DNA from: Desulfonatronum sp.
GTDB taxonomy: Bacteria; Desulfobacterota; Desulfovibrionia; Desulfovibrionales; Desulfonatronaceae
Direction of reading: 5' to 3'
Length of the DNA stretch: 34,026 bases
Assembly (NCBI GenBank): GCA_011049455.1
Contig: DSBL01000022.1
Span: 1-34,026, forward strand
The position numbers and the translations under genes were made by a program. The notes under the pieces were generated by a model. The model did no database searches, had not been told where the DNA came from, and was given only the letters and a program-made list of their open reading frames with translations. Position 1 is the first letter of the stretch. Each line of letters opens with the position of its first letter. Positions 16,166-22,723 of this stretch are shown here, piece after piece.

Positions 16166-17245
16166 TCAACTCATGTATTTGTTGATTTGATCGTATGCAA
16201 ACCGCTTGTCCGCCAACACGTTTTCCATGAACCGGAACAGCCCCGCGCGGACCTCCAGGGGATGATTGGGATACCATTCCGGAGAAGCGATCACCAGGGA
16301 ACGAAACACGTAAAACGGGGCAATCACGTCGAGCATCTCGCGATCGTTGGTTCGTCCCAGGTATTCTTCCCAAAAAGTCAAATACAGCTTCTCAAAAGAT
16401 CCTGAAAGACGGGGTTGGTCGTACAATCCGAAGAGCAAATAATTGCAGCTCATGGTGGACACGTCGTCCGCGGCGTCCCCCCATTCGCCCCGACTGCGAT
16501 CCAGCACGGAAAAATCGCCATCCTCGCGCACCAGCACGTTCCAGGGATGAAAATCTCCGTGCACAGCGCACAGCCGGTGGGTGTAGTCCTTCAGCTTCCA
16601 GCGCCAATCAACAAGTCGTTTTTCCAGCGCCTGAAAGCGCCCCGGCAAAAAATGCTCGTAAGGATGCGGATAACCGTCCACCAGGCCGAAAATGCATTCG
16701 GAATGGCCGATCAAATCTCGTATGCGACGATGGTACAGGTCCGGGTCGTCAAGCTTGCGGTCATGCGCCTCTGCCAGCCAGCGGGCAAAGTTTCTGGCCA
16801 TGCGCTCGTCCTCTGGACGAAAATCCCCGTGACGAATTCGTTCCAGATCAAGAAAATAATCCTTGCCTTCCAATTTTTCATTGAGGATGACGAACTCCCG
16901 GGGGGCTTGCAGGGGATTGAGGCGCCCCGCTCCATCCACATACCCTAGTCCAAGGCTGCGCACATGCTTGGCCAGCCGCTCCCCGGCATCATGCTGAAAC
17001 ATAAGCACCGCGGCCCGGTCCCAATAAAATTGATGGCCGTACTTGTCCCCGCGCATCACGGAAAGCACGGCCTGGGCTTTGTTTCCGGCCTGCTCGTAAT
17101 GCACCAGCAACGGTTTGCCGTAGCCGAAATCCTTCATCCCCTGTTCGTCCAAAGAGCCGATTTCCCCCAAACCTGTCAGACGCACATCGCTCCCCAGGGA
17201 TTGACGTAAAAAATCTTCGATCTGTTTCTTGTTCAGTTCCAGCAT
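16166..17245 (-). CDS. APH-family phosphotransferase
   Basis: A 359-residue protein with the aminoglycoside/choline kinase (APH) fold. The Brenner motif is VHGDFHPWNVLV with HGDFHPWN at 229-236 and catalytic D231. The metal-binding motif that is normally IDWE/IDFE is VLDRSRGEWGDAADDV here (D249). The N-lobe has an adenine-pocket pattern but no obvious glycine loop. It is soluble. The length and the GEWGDAADDVSTM sequence match a family often annotated simply as phosphotransferase; it need not act on aminoglycosides. ATG 17245 has CAGGAAC upstream. The next gene is the CysC-like kinase (22-base gap), which suggests both act on one pathway. Substrate unknown. Confidence 0.85.
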   Translation of the reverse strand: MLELNKKQIEDFLRQSLGSDVRLTGLGEIGSLDEQGMKDFGYGKPLLVHYEQAGNKAQAVLSVMRGDKYGHQFYWDRAAVLMFQHDAGERLAKHVRSLGLGYVDGAGRLNPLQAPREFVILNEKLEGKDYFLDLERIRHGDFRPEDERMARNFARWLAEAHDRKLDDPDLYHRRIRDLIGHSECIFGLVDGYPHPYEHFLPGRFQALEKRLVDWRWKLKDYTHRLCAVHGDFHPWNVLVREDGDFSVLDRSRGEWGDAADDVSTMSCNYLLFGLYDQPRLSGSFEKLYLTFWEEYLGRTNDREMLDVIAPFYVFRSLVIASPEWYPNHPLEVRAGLFRFMENVLADKRFAYDQINKYMS

Positions 17246-17336
17246 GATTTATGTTCCTGGTGGTTTAAGTGATGGTGGGTTCGTGTTATGAAAACTGCAC
17301 TGACGAAATGAACGCGGCCTGACTGCGCTTATCACC

Positions 17337-17666
17337 TCAACTGATCATCTTTTCCCCTGTCTCCCGACCGATCCAGTCCAAAAAAGGCGGATAACCACCG
17401 GTCAGAGGCCAGGAAACAATGCAGGGGCAATCGTATTCGTGAACCAGACGAACCTGCTCCACTAAAGCGGACAACAAGTCCTCCCTGGTTTTGGCCAGGA
17501 CAACGACCTCTTGGGCTTGTTCCATTCGCCCTTCCCACCAATACATTGCAGTCATTCCCTCCAGGACATTGACGCAGGCCGCCAGGCGGCGGGTGATCAG
17601 TTCCCGGGCTATGATCCGGGCCTGCTCCATGCTCCCGGCGGTCATATATACCATAACCACATTCAT
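17337..17666 (-). CDS. cutA: Divalent cation tolerance protein CutA
   Basis: A 109-residue trimeric CutA1 protein. Recognisable are VYMTAGSMEQARIIARELI, here VVMVYMTAGS then IARELITRRLAACVNVL, the WWEGRMEQAQEVVVLAKT strand and helix, and the C-terminal VHEYDCPCIVSWPLTGGYPPFLDWI, of which HEYDCPCIVSWPL is diagnostic. Family members bind copper or other divalent ions, though a general metal-tolerance role is debated. ATG 17666 follows CCGGAACGTCAC and lies 12 bases after the cytochrome stop, so it is co-transcribed with that gene. Confidence 0.95.
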   Translation of the reverse strand: MNVVMVYMTAGSMEQARIIARELITRRLAACVNVLEGMTAMYWWEGRMEQAQEVVVLAKTREDLLSALVEQVRLVHEYDCPCIVSWPLTGGYPPFLDWIGRETGEKMIS

Positions 17667-17678
17667 GTGACGTTCCGG

Positions 17679-17954
17679 CTAATCGCTGAGCAAATATTCC
17701 AGGACAGCGGTCCGTTCCTCGTTGTTCAACAGTCCAGAGCGCTTGCCGATCATCCTGTCCACGGTGCGCTCCCACCCGGCGCGATCCTTGCTGCCCTTTG
17801 CTCGATGCACGCGGATCAAGTCATGACAACTGGACATGCATCGCTCTTCGACCAATTTTTGTCCGTCCAGGGTCTCTTGGGTCACCGCGGGCCGCGCCCC
17901 AAAAACAAACACGACACACCATGCCAGGGCCACGATGCACAACGTCTTTTTCAT
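17679..17954 (-). CDS. Small periplasmic c-type cytochrome with CX3CH motif
   Basis: A 91-residue exported protein with signal peptide MKKTLCIVALAWCVVFVFGA and likely cleavage after about residue 20-25. The mature part is about 65 residues and resembles class I-like short cytochrome domains: KLVEERC...CHDLIRVHRAKGSKDR, then AGWERTVDRMIGKRSG and an EERTAVLEYLL ending. The haem motif reads C39-M-S-S-C43-H44, i.e. CX3CH rather than CX2CH; the codons TGC ATG TCC AGT TGT CAT confirm it. M68 is a plausible axial ligand. ATG 17954 has AGGAGG at 8 bases; a start two codons earlier would place it too close. It lies between marR and cutA on the same strand. Electron transfer is inferred. Confidence 0.8.
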   Translation of the reverse strand: MKKTLCIVALAWCVVFVFGARPAVTQETLDGQKLVEERCMSSCHDLIRVHRAKGSKDRAGWERTVDRMIGKRSGLLNNEERTAVLEYLLSD

Positions 17955-17997
17955 GGTCATTTCCTCCTGTGAAAAAGGCCAAAAGGCAAAGTCGTAG

Positions 17998-18065
17998 CAA
18001 GGCCGAACACCGAGGCCTTGTCCCATTGACGATGGGTTCAGGCTATGATCTTTCGTCTCGGAAAG
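17998..18065 (-). promoter_or_regulatory. Structured leader with three hairpins upstream of the cytochrome gene
   Basis: Read on the minus strand, the 137-base gap between the marR stop and the cytochrome start carries, in order, CTTTC/GAAAG (18065-18050), CCCAT/ATGGG (18036-18022) and CAAGGCC/GGCCTTG (18020-17998) stems. The middle stem can also be extended by GCC/GGC pairing (18043-18041 with 18016-18014), which would compete with the third stem. Such mutually exclusive pairing is a riboswitch or attenuator feature, but no known riboswitch class is recognised. The ribosome-binding site follows after a T-rich stretch. Confidence 0.45.
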
Positions 18066-18091
18066 CAATGCACCTCGAACAACTAAACGTC

Positions 18092-18559
18092 TTACCCGGG
18101 AATGCCGTTTAAATTTGCATACACCATATTCGCAATATTCTTGAAATGATCGATTTGATCCTCGCTCAGGCCCTTGTAGGCCCTTTGGGCCAACACCTCG
18201 GTCACAGCCAGAACATCGCCCCGCAAGGCTCGGCCCGCATCGGTCAAAAACACTCTGCTGCATCGTCGATCATGCTCGTCACGCTTGCGCCTGACCAATT
18301 CGCGCCGTTCCAATCCGTCCAGAATCCGGGTCAAATTGGTCATGTCCTTGAATGTGGTCAAAGCCAATTCACGCTGTACACAGCCATCAAAATTCCAAAG
18401 TCTCCATAAAATCACACATTGTTCAGGGGTGACCTGCAGCCCTCGTTCCATCAGCATTCGTTGAAACTCCTTTTTGATGCGCAAAGCAGCCCGGTTGATC
18501 AAAAACCCGGGAGAATTTTCTAAAATCGAATTATTCACAATGGTTGTCCAGTTGATCAT
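18092..18559 (-). CDS. MarR family transcriptional regulator
   Basis: A 155-residue winged helix regulator. The helix-turn-helix region reads CVQRELALTTFKDMTNLTRILDGLERRELVRR, whose core TFKDMTNLTRILDGLERR is the MarR recognition helix pattern, followed by the wing KRDEHDRRCSRVFLTDAGR. The N- and C-terminal helices form the dimer interface. No cysteine redox switch like OhrR is evident beyond C63, which lies in the WNFDGCVQRE stretch. It is divergent from the fadL-like gene with 125 bases between starts, so it probably controls that gene and itself. Weak GGGGTGA precedes its ATG (18559). The ligand is unknown; a fatty or hydrophobic acid would fit the FadL neighbour. Confidence 0.92.
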   Translation of the reverse strand: MINWTTIVNNSILENSPGFLINRAALRIKKEFQRMLMERGLQVTPEQCVILWRLWNFDGCVQRELALTTFKDMTNLTRILDGLERRELVRRKRDEHDRRCSRVFLTDAGRALRGDVLAVTEVLAQRAYKGLSEDQIDHFKNIANMVYANLNGIPG

Positions 18560-18581
18560 TAGTTGTCACCCCAAATAATTG

Positions 18582-18610
18582 TTGACTTTTAGAGTTCGGC
18601 GCAACATATC
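18582..18610 (+). promoter_or_regulatory. Candidate promoter for the FadL-like gene
   Basis: TTGACT (18582-18587) and CATATC (18605-18610) are spaced by 17 bases in the marR-fadL divergent region. Three GTTG-containing direct repeats lie just to the left (at 18543, 18551 and 18562), partly over the marR start codon, and could be regulator contacts. The -10 match is only moderate. Confidence 0.35.
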
Positions 18611-18684
18611 CTCACGCATTCATTGTATTGGCTGGCGGATTTTGAATTGTGCCGCATCACGCAATCGCAACATCAGGAGGAAGC

Positions 18685-19962
18685 ATGGCGCGCATCGTTG
18701 TTCTGACATTCTTATTGGTCTTCTCAAGTTTCGGTTCCGCTTTTGGAGCGGGTTTTGCGCTCTATGAATTCAGCGCGCGCGGCAATGCGCTGGGCGGAAC
18801 ACTGGTTGGTCGAGCGGACGACCCTTCGGCCTTGGCATACAACCCTGCCGGTATCACCCAGCTTCCAGGGAAGCAAGTTCAGGGTGGGTTGAGCGTCATC
18901 ACCCCCATGGTCGACGTCACCACCACCAACCCCTATACCAGGGAAAAGATGACCACCAGAAGTGACCGTAACTACTGGATTCCACCGCACCTATACTACA
19001 CCCACCAGTTGACCGACCGCCTCTGGCTGGGACTCGGAGTGCTCTCCCGCTTCGGTTTGGGCACGGAGTTCAAGGACGACTGGCCCGGCCGCTACAACAG
19101 CCGTTTTGCCGGAGTGCAGACCGCTTCGATAAACCCAAACCTGGCTTACAAATTGACGGACAACCTGACCGTGGCCGTGGGCGCGGAAGCGATGTGGATG
19201 GATATCGAACTGCGCCGGGCCATTGACGGTTCGCCCTTCTTGGGCCTGCCCATCACCAACAATCCGGCAACTTCTGCCGCGGATATCGGTTTGAAACTCA
19301 AGGGCGACAGCTGGGGCTACGGCTTCAACGTGGCCCTGCACTATGTTCCCTCGGACATGCTCAAATTCGGCCTGAGTTACCGCGGTCCGGTCAAACAAAA
19401 AGTCAAGGGTGACGCGAAATTCGACAGCCCCGTGGCGCATCCGATCTTTTTTCGCGACACGGACGCCAGTGGAAATATCACCCTGCCGGACATGATCTTC
19501 GCCGGTGTAGCCGTCTACCCCACGGAGAACCTGAGTCTGGAATTCTCGACGATCTACACCTTTTGGAGCAAGTATGACAAATTGACCTTCAAATTCGATG
19601 ACCCGGTGCTTTTTGGCCAAAATTCCAGCACCAGCGTCAAGGATTGGAAAGACGTCTGGCGCTTTCAATTCGGTGTGGAATACTCCCTGAATCCCAACGT
19701 GGACCTCCGAGCCAGCTATATTTACGACCAATCGCCTGTACCAGACAAACATGCTGACTACCTGATTCCGGCCAACAATCGTCACCTGTTCAGTTTTGGT
19801 CCGGGATTCCATTGGGGCTCCTGGACTCTGGACCTGTCCTATACCTATCTGCACATCCTGGATCGCGACATTCAAGCTCGCGTGGCTGAAGGGGTCTACG
19901 ATTCGGAATTCACCAAGGGGCATGCCCATATCATGGGCCTGAGCCTGGGCTATAAATTTTAA
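18685..19962 (+). CDS. OmpP1/FadL family outer membrane transport protein
   Basis: A 425-residue outer membrane beta-barrel of the FadL/TodX family, which lets hydrophobic compounds such as long-chain fatty acids or aromatic hydrocarbons cross the outer membrane. The signal peptide VVLTFLLVFSSFGSAFG is followed by the classic plug-domain start GFALYEFSARGNALGGT and ADDPSALAYNPAGITQLPG. Amphipathic strands make up the rest, ending with the aromatic terminal residue in LGYKF, as needed for BAM insertion. ATG 18685 has ATCAGGAGGAAGC upstream; the longer frame from 18649 lacks such a site. It is divergent from marR and followed by a strong terminator, so it forms a one-gene unit. The substrate is unknown. 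Confidence 0.95.
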   Translation: MARIVVLTFLLVFSSFGSAFGAGFALYEFSARGNALGGTLVGRADDPSALAYNPAGITQLPGKQVQGGLSVITPMVDVTTTNPYTREKMTTRSDRNYWIPPHLYYTHQLTDRLWLGLGVLSRFGLGTEFKDDWPGRYNSRFAGVQTASINPNLAYKLTDNLTVAVGAEAMWMDIELRRAIDGSPFLGLPITNNPATSAADIGLKLKGDSWGYGFNVALHYVPSDMLKFGLSYRGPVKQKVKGDAKFDSPVAHPIFFRDTDASGNITLPDMIFAGVAVYPTENLSLEFSTIYTFWSKYDKLTFKFDDPVLFGQNSSTSVKDWKDVWRFQFGVEYSLNPNVDLRASYIYDQSPVPDKHADYLIPANNRHLFSFGPGFHWGSWTLDLSYTYLHILDRDIQARVAEGVYDSEFTKGHAHIMGLSLGYKF

Positions 19963-19987
19963 CCACCTTTTTTCTCCGAAGAATGCG

Positions 19988-20021
19988 GCCCGGGGCGTTC
20001 ACGCCCCGGGCTTTTTTTTTT
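19988..20021 (+). terminator. Rho-independent terminator of the FadL-like gene
   Basis: A perfect 10-base-pair GC-rich stem GCCCGGGGCG / CGCCCCGGGC with loop TTCA, followed by ten T (20012-20021), 25 bases after the stop codon. Confidence 0.95.
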
Positions 20022-20088
20022 CGCTTATTGGGAGTAAGCACACAGTTCAACCGCATCGAACATAATTAACGATAACAAGAGGATTTGC

Positions 20089-21417
20089 ATGGGTTTTTTC
20101 ACAAGAATCAAGAAAATTTGGTCCGGCAAGGAGTCACCTGACACGAGTCGAGAGGCTGTCGCTCCGGACGAGTCGACGCGACCTCAAGCTCCTCTCGAAC
20201 AGCAGACCACGGACGTTCAGGCCGATTGGCAAACTGGAGTCCTGACCTCCCTGCAAAATGCCGAGCCCAAGCTTTCCGTCTGGCTGGAACATACGCTTTC
20301 CGGCGTCGAAACCGCAGGTGAAGCCTTATGGGAGCGACTGCGTTTTTTGTTCCAGGCCCTGCAAGCGCCCGCTGACGAAGCCGAGCAATTCATCGCCAAA
20401 TTTCGCGCCTGGCTGGACGACATGGGTTACCTCCAGGTGGCGGAATTTCGTTCCGAATTGCAATACCGCCTGGCCCTGGCCCTGGATCTGGAAGACGAGG
20501 AAGACGAGCGCAGCAGGCTTTTTTTGAAGCTCTCCGAGGGGTTGAACAAGACCAGGGAACAACTCACTAAGCGCATCGACGCCCTGCTCTCCAGCCACAA
20601 AAAATACGACGACCCCTTCTGGGAAGAACTGGAGGAGGTTCTGATCATGGCTGACGTGGGCCATCAGTCCGCGGCCAATCTTCTGGACAGGCTCAAGGCC
20701 AGGGTGCGCAAGGACAGTATCGATTCACCGGAAGCCTTCAGGGAAGCCTTGCGTCTGGAATTGGCCGGCGTCTTTCCCCGGCTCAGGCCGAAGCCGGCTG
20801 TTCATGGACCGGAAATCGTCCTCGTTGTCGGCGTCAACGGTGTGGGCAAGACCACGACCATTGCCAAACTGGCCCACCGCGCCCAGATGCAGGGTCGCAA
20901 GGTCCTGGTGGCGGCCGGGGACACCTTTCGGGCCGCGGCCATTGAACAACTGGGCATCTGGGCCCAACGTTCCGGAGCGGATTTCTTCAGCAAAGGCGAA
21001 CACGCCGATCCCGCGGCCGTAGCCTATGAAGCCGTGGACGCGGCCCTGCAAGGCGGTCACGACGTAATCTTCCTGGACACGGCCGGCCGCTTGCACACCA
21101 AGGTGGATCTGATGGACGAGCTGCGCAAAATCAAGCGCGTACTGGCCAAAAAGCTGCCCGGAGCGCCGCACCGTTGTCTGCTGGTGGTGGACGCCACAAC
21201 AGGACAGAACGCCCTGTCCCAGACCAAATTGTTCCACGAAGCCGTCAATGTGGATGAAATCATCCTGACCAAGCTGGACGGCACGTCCAAGGGCGGCGTG
21301 GTCGTGGCCATCGCCCTGGAGTTCGGACTGCCCATCAGCTTTGTCGGATTGGGTGAAAAAATGGAGGACTTGCGCCCCTTTAGCGGGGAAGATTTTGCCA
21401 GGGCGCTGGTAAATTGA
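20089..21417 (+). CDS. ftsY: Signal recognition particle receptor FtsY
   Basis: A 442-residue SRP GTPase that docks ribosome-SRP complexes on the inner membrane. It has an acidic, Gln/Glu-rich N-terminal A region (about 1-150), a four-helix N domain (LSEGLNKTREQLTKRIDALL, quoted here as LSEGLNKTREQLTKRID) and the G domain. The P-loop GVNGVGKT lies at about 248-255, with DTFRAAAIEQL, DTAGRLHTKVDLMDEL (DTAGR motif), TKLDGTSKGG and the C-terminal SFVGLGEKMEDLRPF, which is the FtsY ending. ATG 20089 is preceded by AAGAGGATTTGC. The final 38 bases overlap the 3' end of the convergent rRNA/tRNA pseudouridine synthase gene. Confidence 0.98.
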   Translation: MGFFTRIKKIWSGKESPDTSREAVAPDESTRPQAPLEQQTTDVQADWQTGVLTSLQNAEPKLSVWLEHTLSGVETAGEALWERLRFLFQALQAPADEAEQFIAKFRAWLDDMGYLQVAEFRSELQYRLALALDLEDEEDERSRLFLKLSEGLNKTREQLTKRIDALLSSHKKYDDPFWEELEEVLIMADVGHQSAANLLDRLKARVRKDSIDSPEAFREALRLELAGVFPRLRPKPAVHGPEIVLVVGVNGVGKTTTIAKLAHRAQMQGRKVLVAAGDTFRAAAIEQLGIWAQRSGADFFSKGEHADPAAVAYEAVDAALQGGHDVIFLDTAGRLHTKVDLMDELRKIKRVLAKKLPGAPHRCLLVVDATTGQNALSQTKLFHEAVNVDEIILTKLDGTSKGGVVVAIALEFGLPISFVGLGEKMEDLRPFSGEDFARALVN

Positions 21418-22297
21418 TAAAGCATGCCAAAGCATCGGCGAGCTCTGATTCCCAGTCCGCCCAGTTCGGGAAATTCCAAACTGCGAAACCAGGGAGGATG
21501 ACGCTGCAGTGGTGCAGATAAATCCAGCCCTGATCCGGTCCTGTCCCGTACTGGGGGTCCGACTTGACCGGATGCCCGGCCGCCGCAAGATGCGCCCGGA
21601 TCTGGTGCCGGCGGCCCTTGTGGATCTCCACCCTGACCAGGGTTTCATCGGATGCCTTACGATATGACGCTGGAAAGACCCTGGTCCAGCGCACGGCATC
21701 CGGCTCCTCTTGGGTCATGACCCGGACCTTTCGCCGCCTGGCCGTATCCAGGGCCAAGCGGATTTCCATTGTTTCGGCCACCTGTCCGGACACCACGGCC
21801 AGATAGTGCTTGCGCACGATCCCCTGGTCCTGCCACGCGGCATAACTGTCAGCCGCATCCTGATTCAACGCAGCCAGGACCAGTCCGGACACGGGCCGGT
21901 CCAGCCGGTTCAAAAGCACGACCTGTTTGCCTGGAAAAAGATCCGGCAGCACAGCCTCGATACTTGTCCCGCCCCTGTCGGCGATGGCTTCGCTGTGCAC
22001 ACCGGCCGGCTTGACCAGGGCGGCAAAATCGTCATTTTGCGCCGCCACCGTCACGTCAGTTGGTTCCGGCGTCTTGACGACAGGTTCCTGTGTACGATTT
22101 TCCCTGGGCTCCCAGGTCACCCGCTGACCAGGTTGGACCCGGTATCCCGGCCTCTGACGCCGACCATCCACCAGCACAAGGACATGCTCCCAGCTCCTGC
22201 GTGTCCCACGTCGCCCCATGCCGGAGATCCTGCGCACCAGGAACTGATCCAGACGCAATCCCTGCTCGTCGCTGGTCACAGTCCAAACCGAGCCCAA
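21380..22297 (-). CDS. RluA family RNA pseudouridine synthase
   Basis: A 305-residue pseudouridine synthase. An N-terminal S4-like RNA-binding domain (about 10-65) is followed by the RluA-type catalytic domain. The catalytic aspartate is D133 in LLNRLDRPVSGLVL. Other family motifs are DDFAALVKPAGVHSE at 89-103, GIVRKHYLAVVSG, and HKGRRHQIRAHLAAAGHPVKSD near the C-terminus. Target site in rRNA or tRNA cannot be assigned; the RluD- or RluC-type is possible. The start at 22297 is 6 bases downstream of the yjbQ stop. It is the last gene of the RND-yjbQ operon, and its 3' end overlaps ftsY by 38 bases. Confidence 0.92.
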   Translation of the reverse strand: MGSVWTVTSDEQGLRLDQFLVRRISGMGRRGTRRSWEHVLVLVDGRRQRPGYRVQPGQRVTWEPRENRTQEPVVKTPEPTDVTVAAQNDDFAALVKPAGVHSEAIADRGGTSIEAVLPDLFPGKQVVLLNRLDRPVSGLVLAALNQDAADSYAAWQDQGIVRKHYLAVVSGQVAETMEIRLALDTARRRKVRVMTQEEPDAVRWTRVFPASYRKASDETLVRVEIHKGRRHQIRAHLAAAGHPVKSDPQYGTGPDQGWIYLHHCSVILPGFAVWNFPNWADWESELADALACFINLPAPWQNLPR

Positions 22298-22303
22298 GGC
22301 GCC

Positions 22304-22723
22304 CTACTCCCCGATAATCTTCACCAGCACCCGCTTGCGGCGGTTGCCGTCGAACTCGCCGTAGAAGATCCGTTCCCAGGTCCCGAAGTCCAGGCGACCC
22401 TGGGTCACGGCCACCACCACTTCCCGGCCCATGATCTGGCGCTTGAGATGCGCGTCGCCGTTGTCCTCGCCGGTGCGATTGTGCCGGTACTGGCTGATGG
22501 GCGCGTGCGGGGCCAGGCGTTCCAGCCAGTCGTCATAATCCTGGTGCAGTCCGGATTCGTCGTCGTTGATGAACACGCTGGCCGTGATGTGCATGGCGTT
22601 GCACAAAAGCAGCCCTTCCTGGATCCCGCTCTCGCGCAAACATTCCTCCACCTGGGGCGTGATGTTGATGAAAGCCCGGCGGCCCGTGACATTGAACCAC
22701 AATTCCTTACGAAAGCTTTTCAT
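22304..22723 (-). CDS. YjbQ family protein (UPF0047)
   Basis: A 139-residue YjbQ/UPF0047 protein. The conserved motifs are [17 protein letters not shown], the [10 protein letters not shown] helix, [20 protein letters not shown] and [24 protein letters not shown]. Some members have weak thiamine phosphate synthase activity, but the physiological role is not established. The start ATG 22723 overlaps the last 17 bases of the RND pump gene in another frame, so translation is probably coupled. The pseudouridine synthase follows after 6 bases. Confidence 0.93.
   Translation of the reverse strand: MKSFRKELWFNVTGRRAFINITPQVEECLRESGIQEGLLLCNAMHITASVFINDDESGLHQDYDDWLERLAPHAPISQYRHNRTGEDNGDAHLKRQIMGREVVVAVTQGRLDFGTWERIFYGEFDGNRRKRVLVKIIGE

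Noticed and set aside
17955-18091. Cyclic di-GMP (GEMM) riboswitch
   Set aside because: There is a loose similarity (CCC...GGGACAAGGCC), but the conserved GEMM core and receptor loops are not present; kept only as an unclassified leader.
18991-19929. A 312-codon minus-strand frame
   Set aside because: It is antisense to the FadL-like barrel gene and has no motifs or ribosome-binding site.
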